Shown here one piece after another: positions 25,276 to 32,658 of a DNA stretch of 64,000 nucleotides (position 1 is its first letter; every line of letters begins with the position of its first letter). Origin of the DNA: UBA7672 sp965229115 (GTDB lineage: Bacteria; Pseudomonadota; Alphaproteobacteria; Caulobacterales; Hyphomonadaceae); contig CBDDIR010000003.1 of the NCBI GenBank assembly GCA_965229115.1, positions 3,844,001 to 3,908,000 on the forward strand. The letters are read 5' to 3'. Under the pieces are notes generated by a model that saw only the letters and a list, made by a program, of their open reading frames with translations, ran no database searches and was not told the DNA's origin. The translations under genes were made by a program, and so were the position numbers.

Positions 25276-25737
25276 CTACCGGAACATCAAGGACAACGGG
25301 TTGTGTTGCGTGTTCAGCGGGAAGCAATGGCGCTCGATCAAGCGGCGCTCTGCTTCCTTGTAGGTGACGATCGGGTTCGGTCCGGGCGTATGGACCCACA
25401 CTTCGTTCGCGCCCATCCCGATGGCTTCGGCCAACCGCTCGTGGCCGTTCAGCCGTTCAAACGTGTCCTCGGCGATGCCCGCATAGAACATCCAGCGGCG
25501 GTCTTTGCCGAAGATATATACCGAGTTCTTACGGATCGGCCGGTAGTAGATCGGGAAGACTTCGAAGGTGTAGTTCACGCCGTAGTCCGGCACGATCACT
25601 TTCGGCGGGTCAGTCAACCGCACTAGCGCTTCGATCAACGCAGACGGTGCAGGCTGATCGGTCAAGCCAGAGAGGAAGCCGCCTGAACTTGGCGGACCTG
25701 TAAGCCCCTCGAGAAAAGCATTCGACCTGAGCGTCAT
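25276..25737 (-). CDS. Small GIY-YIG-like protein of the TIR operon
   Basis: ATG 25737 has AGGAG eight bases upstream; the frame also opens at TTG 25743. The N-terminal 60 residues are Gly/Ser/Pro-rich. Residues 70-145 resemble a compact GIY-YIG fold: VYIF (73-76), FYAG (84-87), an Arg in ERLNGH (R95), a glutamate in YKEAERRLIE (E130 or E128) and Asn in FPLN (N142). These positions follow the Tyr-Tyr-Arg-Glu-Asn order of GIY-YIG nucleases, although YAG replaces YIG. Nuclease activity is an inference. It sits between the DUF2188 gene and the TIR gene with gaps of 18 and 19 bp. Confidence 0.6.
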   Translation of the reverse strand: MTLRSNAFLEGLTGPPSSGGFLSGLTDQPAPSALIEALVRLTDPPKVIVPDYGVNYTFEVFPIYYRPIRKNSVYIFGKDRRWMFYAGIAEDTFERLNGHERLAEAIGMGANEVWVHTPGPNPIVTYKEAERRLIERHCFPLNTQHNPLSLMFR

Positions 25738-25755
25738 GAACAAATCTCCTGTAGA

Positions 25756-25992
25756 TCACCCCTTCGGCGGATTGGGATCTTTCCCGTGGCTATCGCTGCT
25801 GGCGATGCGGCCATCCTTGTTATGGATGCGAAGCTCGGTCTGTTGGTTACGGCTGATCTGTCGTCCCGCGTCCACCGCTTCGCTCTTTGTTTCGAAGTGA
25901 CCGCTGGACCGATCAGCGCCACCGCGCTTCACGTCCCAGCCACCATCCTTGTTCGGAACGACGTGGTGTGAGGGTGGACCTTTCTTGCTCAT
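25756..25992 (-). CDS. DUF2188 family small protein
   Basis: From ATG 25992, preceded by GGAGCGAG, the 78-residue product matches the DUF2188 pattern: HHVVPNKDGGWDVKRGGADR, then FETKSEAVDAGRQISRNQQT, ELRIHNKDGRI and an ending DSHGKDPNPPKG. The role of this small beta-alpha family is unknown. It is the first gene of the leftward unit with the GIY-YIG-like and TIR genes, and faces the XRE/peptidase pair across about 170 bp. A frame extending to 26139 is open but lacks a start signal. Confidence 0.85.
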   Translation of the reverse strand: MSKKGPPSHHVVPNKDGGWDVKRGGADRSSGHFETKSEAVDAGRQISRNQQTELRIHNKDGRIASSDSHGKDPNPPKG

Positions 25993-26161
25993 GTCTCGCT
26001 CCGAGCTTTCGTATGTTGTTGACTGAGAAGGCACGCCGTGATTCTTGGTCTTACTAACAAGACGTCTCGTCCTTGAGTCGAATCGTCTTACATATGAAAC
26101 ACTACGTGATGATTGCGTTCTGCGCAATGGGGCTCGCACTCGCTTTCTGCCTAGGATCTAG

Positions 26162-26509
26162 ATGTCTGTAAAAATTGAGGAATTTGGCCGCCTGATAGCG
26201 GCCAAGCGCGGATCTCGTGGCGTTCGCGTGGTGGCTGCCGAGATCGGAACGAGCCCCGCGACCCTATCCCGAGTCGAAAACGGCAACATGCCGGACCTTG
26301 AGACTTTCGCGAAGCTCTGCACTTGGCTGGGTCGAGATCCGAGAGAATTTCTAGGGATGGACACGGACGAAGCTGATTCAACGCAGCGTGCCGTCGTCCA
26401 TTTCCGCAAAAAGAAGACCGTCACCCCCGATACCGCGAAGGCATTGGGCGACATGATCTTAGCAGCGCAACGCGCAATACAGGCGCGCGACAGCCTGCTG
26501 GGTCAGTGA
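26162..26509 (+). CDS. XRE-family regulator paired with an ImmA/IrrE-type peptidase
   Basis: The N-terminal helix-turn-helix spans residues 6-65 (FGRLIAAKRGSRGVRVVAAE, then GTSPATLSRVENGNMPDLET, LCTWLGRDP). A helical tail of about 50 residues follows. AGGA stands five bases before the ATG. It ends 3 bp before the peptidase gene, an arrangement seen for ImmR/ImmA and DdrO/IrrE-like pairs, in which the peptidase cuts the regulator and releases target promoters. Its likely operators lie in the 26.0-26.16 kb region shared with the DUF2188-TIR unit. Confidence 0.88.
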   Translation: MSVKIEEFGRLIAAKRGSRGVRVVAAEIGTSPATLSRVENGNMPDLETFAKLCTWLGRDPREFLGMDTDEADSTQRAVVHFRKKKTVTPDTAKALGDMILAAQRAIQARDSLLGQ

Positions 26510-26512
26510 TTC

Positions 26513-27073
26513 ATGCGCCGCGGCTTCAAAGCCGAGGCAGAGCGCATCGCCGTGGACGTGCGCAAGCAGCTCGGGCTTGGCATTCATGACCGCATGGACC
26601 CGTGGGCCTATGCTGCCCTGATTGGAGTGTTGGTTCTCGAGTTCGCCGAGTTAGACATTTCGGCCGCAAGCGCGCTTCAGTTGACGAAAACGGACAGCGA
26701 CAGTTGGTCCGGCATGACGATTAAAGAAGGCAGCGTAACCGCGATCGTTATCAACCCCGCGCATCAGCTGGCGCGGAGCCGTAACACGCTCATGCACGAG
26801 CTGTCGCACATCATGCTCAAACACGTTCCCAATTCGGTGCAGGTGTCTCCGACCGGATTGATGCTCCTGAGCGACTATTCAGACGACCAAGAGGCAGAAG
26901 CCGACTGGCTTGCGGCAGCAATCCTAATTCCTCGTGATGCGCTGATGCAGCTCCGAATGAAAGGGAAGACCCGCGAAGACATTTCTGAAGTCTTCGGCGT
27001 CAGCGACCCGCTGTGCGAATGGCGCCTGCGCACCACTGGAGTTGAAATCCAAATGCGTCGTCGCAGCCGCTGA
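26513..27073 (+). CDS. ImmA/IrrE family metallo-endopeptidase
   Basis: The 186-residue protein has the COG2856 pattern: AERIAVDVRKQLGLG at the N-terminus, INPAHQLARSRNTLMHELSHIMLKH-type zinc helix near 90-105 (HELSH, HExxH class) and the third ligand Glu in DDQEAEADWLAAAILIPRDAL. A small helical C-terminal domain (TREDISEVFGVSDPLCEWRL) completes the family length. The expected substrate is the XRE protein encoded 3 bp upstream. The gene is convergent with gyrB, with 22 bp between stops. Confidence 0.9.
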   Translation: MRRGFKAEAERIAVDVRKQLGLGIHDRMDPWAYAALIGVLVLEFAELDISAASALQLTKTDSDSWSGMTIKEGSVTAIVINPAHQLARSRNTLMHELSHIMLKHVPNSVQVSPTGLMLLSDYSDDQEAEADWLAAAILIPRDALMQLRMKGKTREDISEVFGVSDPLCEWRLRTTGVEIQMRRRSR

Positions 27074-27095
27074 GCAGCAACGCCTCGACTGCTGC

Positions 27096-29549
27096 TTACG
27101 CGTCGACCGCGGCTTCCAACGCAAATTCTTGAATAAATTCGCGGCGGGGTTCGACGAGGTCGCCCATGAGGCGGGAGAACATTTCGTCGGCGGTGTCGGC
27201 GTGGTCGACCTTGACCTGCATGAGGACGCGGGCGTTGGGGTCGAGGGTGGTTTCCCAGAGCTGGCCGGGGTTCATTTCGCCAAGGCCTTTGTAGCGCTGG
27301 ATCTTGATGCCGCGTTCGCCGGCTTCGAGGACGGCTTTCAGGAGCGACAGCGGGCCGAAGATGGTGGCGTCGCCGGTCTTCTCGTGGCGGAGCGTGCCGC
27401 GGCCTGTGTAGATGCCGGACATTGCGTCTGCGCGTTCGGCCAGGCGGCGGGCGTCTGGCGTGGCGAGGAGTTGCGGATCGAGGGCGGCTTTTTCCTCGAC
27501 GCCGCGAACGGTGCGGACGAAGAGCGCGGCGCCATCGACCATGGAGCCGACCCATGTGTCTTCGCCTTCTTCGGCGACGAGGTTGAGGCGGGCGGCGGCG
27601 GCCTTTGCTTCGGCGTCGCCTGCGCCCTGGCGGAGCGCGCCGGCGAGAGCGGCGTGTTCGAGGACGTTGACGGGCGCGCGTTGTGACAGGCGATCGAGCG
27701 TGGCCTTGAAGGCGGCGGCATCGCGCACGCGGGCGCGGAGATCGGCGGCGGCGATCTGTTCACCGCTGTCGAGGATGAGCGTCTGGCCGTTGACGCCCTG
27801 CTCGATCAGATATTCGTCGAGCTCGGCTTCGTCTTTCAGGTAACGCTCGGACTTGCCGCGCTCGACCTTATAGAGCGGGGGTTGGGCGATATAGAGATAG
27901 CCCTTCTCGAGGACCTGCGGCATCTGGCGATAGAAGAACGTGAGCAGCAGCGTGCGGATGTGGGCGCCGTCGACGTCGGCATCGGTCATGATGATGATGC
28001 GGTGATAGCGCATCTTCTCGATGTTGAAGTCGTCGCGGCCGATGCCAGCGCCCAGCGCGGTGATCAGCGTGCCGACCTGGTCTGAGCCCAGCATCTTGTC
28101 GAAGCGGGCGCGTTCGACGTTGAGGATCTTGCCGCGCAGGGGGAGGACGGCCTGGTTCTCGCGGTTGCGGCCCTGCTTGGCGGAGCCGCCGGCCGAGTCA
28201 CCCTCGACGATGAAGAGTTCGGATTTGGCGGGGTCTTTCTCCTGGCAGTCGGCGAGCTTGCCGGGGAGCGAGGTGATGTCGAGCGCGGTCTTGCGGCGGG
28301 TGAGCTCGCGCGCCTTGCGGGCGGCTTCGCGCGCGGCGGCGGCCTCGACGATTTTCTGCATGACCTGTTTGGCGGGGCCGGGGTTCTCTTCGAACCACTG
28401 GCTCAGCGCTTCGGTCATCAGGGTTTCGACGATCGGGCGGACTTCGGAGGAGACGAGCTTGTCTTTCGTCTGGCTCGAGAATTTCGGATCGGGGACTTTG
28501 ACCGAGAGGACGCAGGAGAGGCCTTCGCGGGCGTCGTCTCCCGAGATCTCGACCTTTTCCTTTTTCGCGAGGCCGGTTTCCTGCGCGTATTTGTTGATGA
28601 CGCGCGTGAGGGCGCCGCGGAAGCCGGCAAGGTGCGTGCCGCCATCGCGCTGGGGGATGTTGTTGGTGAAGCAGAGGACGTTTTCGTAGTAGCCGTCATT
28701 CCACTGGAGGGCGGCTTCGACGACGACGCCGTCCTTTTTCGTCATGGTGTAGATCGGCTTGGGGATCGCTGCGGTGCGCTGGCGATCGATGTGTTTGACG
28801 AACTCCTCGACGCCGCCTTCGTACTGCATGACGATTTCCCACGGCTCTGTGCCGCGGAGGTCCTGGAAGACGATCTTTACGCCGGAGTTCAGGAAGGCGA
28901 GCTCGCGCAGGCGGTGTTCAAGCGTTTCGCGCTTGAACTCGATCATCGAGAACGTGCTGGGCGATGGCAGGAAGCGGACGGTGGTGCCGGTGGCGAAGGA
29001 GCCATCGGCTTTCTTCGGCGCATCGCCCGTGATCTTCAGCGGGGCTTCGGCATCGCCGAGCTTGAAGCGCATCTCGTGCTGCTTGCCATTGCGATAAACT
29101 TTGAGGTCGAGCGTTTCCGACAGCGCGTTGACGACGGAGACGCCGACGCCGTGCAGGCCGCCTGAGACCTTGTAGGAGCCTTCTTCCTCGGTGTTGGCGA
29201 ATTTGCCGCCGGCGTGCAGCTGGGTCATCACGACCTCGGCTGCGGAGACGCCCTCTTCCGGGTGCATGTCGACCGGGATGCCGCGGCCATTGTCTTCGAC
29301 TTCGGCCGAGCCATCCGGGTACAGCGTGAGACGCACGAAGTCGGCGTGGCCGGCGAGCGCTTCGTCGATGCCGTTGTCGACGACTTCGTAGATCATGTGG
29401 TGGAGGCCCGAGCCATCGTCGGTGTCGCCGATGTACATGCCGGGGCGTTTGCGCACCGCATCGAGGCCGCGCAGCACCTTGATGGAGCCGGCGTCATAGC
29501 CCTTTGCGTTGGGCTGATCTGCGGCTGTGGTTTCCGGGGTATCGGACAT
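27096..29549 (-). CDS. gyrB: DNA gyrase subunit B
   Basis: The 817-residue protein carries the full GyrB layout. The GHKL ATPase has EVVDNGIDEALAGH and the Gly motif GLHGVGVSVVNALSE. The transducer domain follows, then the Toprim domain with EGDSAGGSAKQGRNRENQAV and DADVDGAHI. The C-terminal part ends RREFIQEFA. With GyrA it introduces negative supercoils. It closes a leftward group with recF and dnaN upstream. The accessory TIR/ImmA island begins right after its stop. Confidence 0.98.
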   Translation of the reverse strand: MSDTPETTAADQPNAKGYDAGSIKVLRGLDAVRKRPGMYIGDTDDGSGLHHMIYEVVDNGIDEALAGHADFVRLTLYPDGSAEVEDNGRGIPVDMHPEEGVSAAEVVMTQLHAGGKFANTEEEGSYKVSGGLHGVGVSVVNALSETLDLKVYRNGKQHEMRFKLGDAEAPLKITGDAPKKADGSFATGTTVRFLPSPSTFSMIEFKRETLEHRLRELAFLNSGVKIVFQDLRGTEPWEIVMQYEGGVEEFVKHIDRQRTAAIPKPIYTMTKKDGVVVEAALQWNDGYYENVLCFTNNIPQRDGGTHLAGFRGALTRVINKYAQETGLAKKEKVEISGDDAREGLSCVLSVKVPDPKFSSQTKDKLVSSEVRPIVETLMTEALSQWFEENPGPAKQVMQKIVEAAAAREAARKARELTRRKTALDITSLPGKLADCQEKDPAKSELFIVEGDSAGGSAKQGRNRENQAVLPLRGKILNVERARFDKMLGSDQVGTLITALGAGIGRDDFNIEKMRYHRIIIMTDADVDGAHIRTLLLTFFYRQMPQVLEKGYLYIAQPPLYKVERGKSERYLKDEAELDEYLIEQGVNGQTLILDSGEQIAAADLRARVRDAAAFKATLDRLSQRAPVNVLEHAALAGALRQGAGDAEAKAAAARLNLVAEEGEDTWVGSMVDGAALFVRTVRGVEEKAALDPQLLATPDARRLAERADAMSGIYTGRGTLRHEKTGDATIFGPLSLLKAVLEAGERGIKIQRYKGLGEMNPGQLWETTLDPNARVLMQVKVDHADTADEMFSRLMGDLVEPRREFIQEFALEAAVDA

Positions 29550-29586
29550 TCAAAAACTTCCTTGTGGCGGTCGCATCCTGCGCCGC

Positions 29587-30765
29587 TCAGTCTTCCCGTA
29601 CGATCCCGTCGGACACTTCAAACCGCTGCGCTCGATCGCCGAAAGCGTCGAACAGGGAGCGGTCTGTTCCTGTGAGCCAGGCCTGGCCGCCGAGAGCAGC
29701 CAGTTCATCGTACAAAGCGGCGCGCCTATCCGAATCGAGATGGGCCGCCGCTTCATCCAACAATAGCAGAGGAGAGGGGGCAAAATCACGCTCGAAAAGC
29801 GCCTGCGCATTGGCTAAAATCAAGCCTATTAACAAGGCTTTCTGCTCGCCCGTTGAGCACTGGTCGGCGGGCAGTCCCTTGGGGGCGTGAATGACGCGCA
29901 AATCGGTGCGGTGAACACCCTCGGTTGTGCGTCCGGCGGCCTGGTCGCGGGAGCGGTTTTCGCGGAGCTGGGCGGCGATTTCCTGCTCGATGTCGGTGAG
30001 CGGCACGCCGTTGGCGGCCTGGGTTTCGAACTGGCCGTCGAGGTCGATCAGCGCCTTCGGGAAGGCGCCTTCGGGGCGGGCCAGGATGGCTTCCTGCATG
30101 ACTTTGACGGCGTCGATGCGATGGAGCGCCATGGCGGCGGCGGCGGAGGCCATGCCGAGTTCGAGGGCGTCGAGCCAGGCCGGGTCAGCGCCTCCCCTAC
30201 TTCTTTGGCCCTTCTCCAGCAGCGCGTTGCGCTGACGCATGGCCTTCTCGTAGGCGGCGCTGAAGGTTCCGTGGCTGGGGAAGTGCGCCATCACCTGACG
30301 GTCGAGGAAACGGCGGCGATCGCCGGCCGGGCCGACGAACACCCGGTCCATCGACGGGGTGAGCCAGATGATGCGCATCAGCTCGCCAAGGTCGTTCTGG
30401 GTGGCGGTGACGCCGTCGAGGCGGGCGGTGCGCTTGGAGCGGCCCTGCTCGTCGAGTTCGAGCGAGAGGTTGATCTTGCGGTCGATGTCGCCGTCGCGGA
30501 CGTCTGATGAGATGGCCCAGGAGCGGGCGAGCTTTCCATCGGCGTCGCGGCGGATGAGATCGGTGAACTCCGACCCGCGCAGGCCGCGGCCCGGCGAGAG
30601 CATGGAGACGGCTTCCATCAGATTGGTCTTGCCCGAGCCGTTTGCGCCGTAGAGGCAGACGTGACGGCCATCGAGACGGAGCTGGAGCGTGGCGTAGTTG
30701 CGGTAATCCTGCAGCGCGAGACGCGTGAGGCGGACATGCGGGCGGCGGAGGACGAGGTCAGTCAT
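29587..30765 (-). CDS. recF: DNA replication and repair protein RecF
   Basis: An SMC-like ATPase of 392 residues. It has Walker A GANGSGKTN near residue 37, SPGRGLRG just after, signature STGEQKALLIGLIL and Walker B LLLLDEAAAHLD. RecF loads RecA at gapped DNA together with RecOR. ATG 30765 gives MTDLVLRRPHVRLTRLALQD; a GTG three codons upstream (30774) is possible. It is 37 bp upstream of gyrB in the same orientation. Confidence 0.97.
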   Translation of the reverse strand: MTDLVLRRPHVRLTRLALQDYRNYATLQLRLDGRHVCLYGANGSGKTNLMEAVSMLSPGRGLRGSEFTDLIRRDADGKLARSWAISSDVRDGDIDRKINLSLELDEQGRSKRTARLDGVTATQNDLGELMRIIWLTPSMDRVFVGPAGDRRRFLDRQVMAHFPSHGTFSAAYEKAMRQRNALLEKGQRSRGGADPAWLDALELGMASAAAAMALHRIDAVKVMQEAILARPEGAFPKALIDLDGQFETQAANGVPLTDIEQEIAAQLRENRSRDQAAGRTTEGVHRTDLRVIHAPKGLPADQCSTGEQKALLIGLILANAQALFERDFAPSPLLLLDEAAAHLDSDRRAALYDELAALGGQAWLTGTDRSLFDAFGDRAQRFEVSDGIVRED

Positions 30766-31059
30766 GGGGTGCACCGGAAGATGAGATGGTGCGGGGTGGA
30801 TGTGCAGTCAGCCGCTGTCCTGCGTTGAGTGCGCGCCCCTCCCCCTCGTGGGGAGGGGTTGGGGTGGGGGGCGTTCGACGCGCCGGAGATCCATGATCTG
30901 CGAACTTGCCGCTCCACGGCCCCCCACACCCTACCCTCTCCCCACAAGGGGGAGAGGCGCGCTTCGCTGTCAGATTGGTCGGCGGCGCGCTCGTCCTTCG
31001 ACGGACGCGCATCTTCGATGCGCTGCTCAGGATGAGCGCTAAGCCACCAGCGCCAAGCG
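30766..31059. repeat. REP-like repeats between recF and dnaN
   Basis: The gap holds an inverted pair near 30838-30958: CTCCCCCTCGTGGGGAGGGG followed by GTTGGGGTGGGG, and its mirror CCCCACACCCTACCCTCTCC with CACAAGGGGGAGAGG. A second unit at 30989-31034 reads TCGTCCTTCGACGGACGCGC and ends TGCTCAGGATGAG. These are dispersed-repeat types. No gene and no obvious recF promoter were recognised. Confidence 0.6.
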
Positions 31060-32172
31060 CTACACACGCAGGGGCATCAGGACGTATTGGGCGCCGTCGT
31101 CTTTGGTGTCGAGGACGCGCGCCGGCGAGGCGGCGTCGTTGAATTCGATGCGGGTTTCTTCCGCTTCGATCTGGCTGGCGACGTCGAGGAGGTATTTGGC
31201 GTTGAAGCCGATTTCCATCGGTTCGGATGAGTAATCGACTTCGAGTTCTTCGGCGCCTGAACCGGTTTCCGAGTGGCTGACGGCAAGCGTGAGCTTGCCG
31301 GGCGACAGGGTGAGCTTCACCGAGCGCGAGCGTTCGGCGGAGACGGTGGCGACGCGATCGACGGCGTCCTTGAAGGACTTGTTATCGACGTTGAGGATGC
31401 GGTTGTTCTCCTTCGGGATCACGCGCTGGTAATCCGGGAAGGAGCCGTCGATCAGTTTCGAGGTGAGCACGGCCTCGCCGATGCGGAAGACGATCTTGGA
31501 ATCCGAGGCTTCGACGACGACCTTTTCCGGCGCGCCATCAAGCAGGCGGCGGGCTTCGGCCACGCATTTGCGCGGGACGATGACGCCCTTGAGGGTGGCT
31601 GCGCCTTTGGGAGCTTCGGTTTCGGCAAGCGCCAGGCGGTGGCCATCGGTGGCGACGGCGCGGAGCACGTTGCCTTTCGGGCCCTTGGCGTGGTGCAGGT
31701 AGATGCCGTTGAGATAGTAGCGCGTTTCTTCCGTCGAGATCGCAAAGCGCGTCTTGTCGATCAGGCGGCGGAGTTCGGCCGCATCCATTTCGAATTTCGT
31801 GGGCGCGTCTTCCTTCTGCATCGTCTGGAAGTCTGACGCAGGCAGGGTCGGCAGCGCGAATTTGGAGCGGCCCGAGGAGATCGACAGGCGGCTTTCCGAC
31901 AGGTCGAGCGAGATTTCCGAGCCTTCGGGAAGCTTGCGCACCACGTCGAAGAGCGTTTGCGCCGGCGCGGTGACGGAGCCGGCCTTCTTGATGGCGGCTT
32001 CGGCGGCGTCGGTCGCCTCGATGTCGAGGTCGGTTGCCGTGAGGCTGAGACGATCGCCCTCGGCGACCATCAGGATGTTGGACAGGATCGGAATGGTGTT
32101 CCGCCGCTCGACCACGGCCTGAACGTGGGAAAGCGCACGCATCAGAGCGTTGCGGTCGATGGTGAGTTTCAT
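31060..32172 (-). CDS. dnaN: DNA polymerase III beta sliding clamp
   Basis: The 370-residue protein has the three-domain clamp pattern, starting MKLTIDRNALMRALSHVQAV with VVERRNTIPILSNI, a central YYLNGIYLHH and ATDGHRLAL, and the hallmark C-terminus GAQYVLMPLRV. It encircles DNA and tethers polymerase III. It lies between dnaA and recF on the same strand but is separated from both by repeat-filled gaps, so it probably has its own promoter in 32173-32658. Confidence 0.98.
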   Translation of the reverse strand: MKLTIDRNALMRALSHVQAVVERRNTIPILSNILMVAEGDRLSLTATDLDIEATDAAEAAIKKAGSVTAPAQTLFDVVRKLPEGSEISLDLSESRLSISSGRSKFALPTLPASDFQTMQKEDAPTKFEMDAAELRRLIDKTRFAISTEETRYYLNGIYLHHAKGPKGNVLRAVATDGHRLALAETEAPKGAATLKGVIVPRKCVAEARRLLDGAPEKVVVEASDSKIVFRIGEAVLTSKLIDGSFPDYQRVIPKENNRILNVDNKSFKDAVDRVATVSAERSRSVKLTLSPGKLTLAVSHSETGSGAEELEVDYSSEPMEIGFNAKYLLDVASQIEAEETRIEFNDAASPARVLDTKDDGAQYVLMPLRV

Positions 32173-32605
32173 AGCCCAATCCTGTCAGAAGGCGTCCCCG
32201 GCAGCCTGTGACGCGCCTGTGACGGCGCGCGTGGGCTACGGCCGCCCCTTGATCCCGGTTTGTGGGTGGGCGGGATGAGACTTTAGCCGATTGCGGCGCT
32301 GCGGAAAGAGATGATTTCGCGGGTATTCAGCGGTTCTGGAGAGACATCCACAGGGCGGGCGGGTGTTGTGCGTTTGGCGGGCAGGAATTGGGCGGTGGAA
32401 CTCTTCCCCCGTGAAACGGGGGAAGTACCCCGAAGGGGGGATGGGGGCGAGTTACGCGCGTGGTGTGCGTTGCCCTGGGTCCCGGCTTTCGCCGGGATGA
32501 GAGCTGGCTATCCCCTTGGGTCCCGCCCCCATCCCGGCTTCGCCGTACTTCCCCCGCCCTGCGGGGGAAGAGCGCATTCACCGGCGCCGGCGTTCCAGAA
32601 AAACA
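32173..32605. repeat. dnaN-dnaA intergenic region packed with palindromic repeats
   Basis: No gene is seen. Inverted units include TTCCCCCGTGAAACGGGGGA near 32403 with TACCCCGAAGGGGGG, TCCCGGCTTTCGCCGGGA near 32479, CCCATCCCGGCTTCGC near 32529 and TTCCCCCGCCCTGCGGGGGA near 32548. The first and last groups mirror one another. The dnaN promoter must lie at the dnaN-proximal end. Confidence 0.6.
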
Positions 32606-32637
32606 AAACCCCTCCCCCGTTGCCGGGAGAGGGGTTT
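32606..32637 (-). terminator. Intrinsic terminator of dnaA
   Basis: AAACCCCTCCCCCG and its near-complement GGGAGAGGGGTTT form a GC-rich stem. On the minus strand it lies about 22 bp past the dnaA stop and is followed by TGTTTTTC. Confidence 0.8.
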
Positions 32638-32658
32638 GTTGTTCAACTGTCATGGAGA

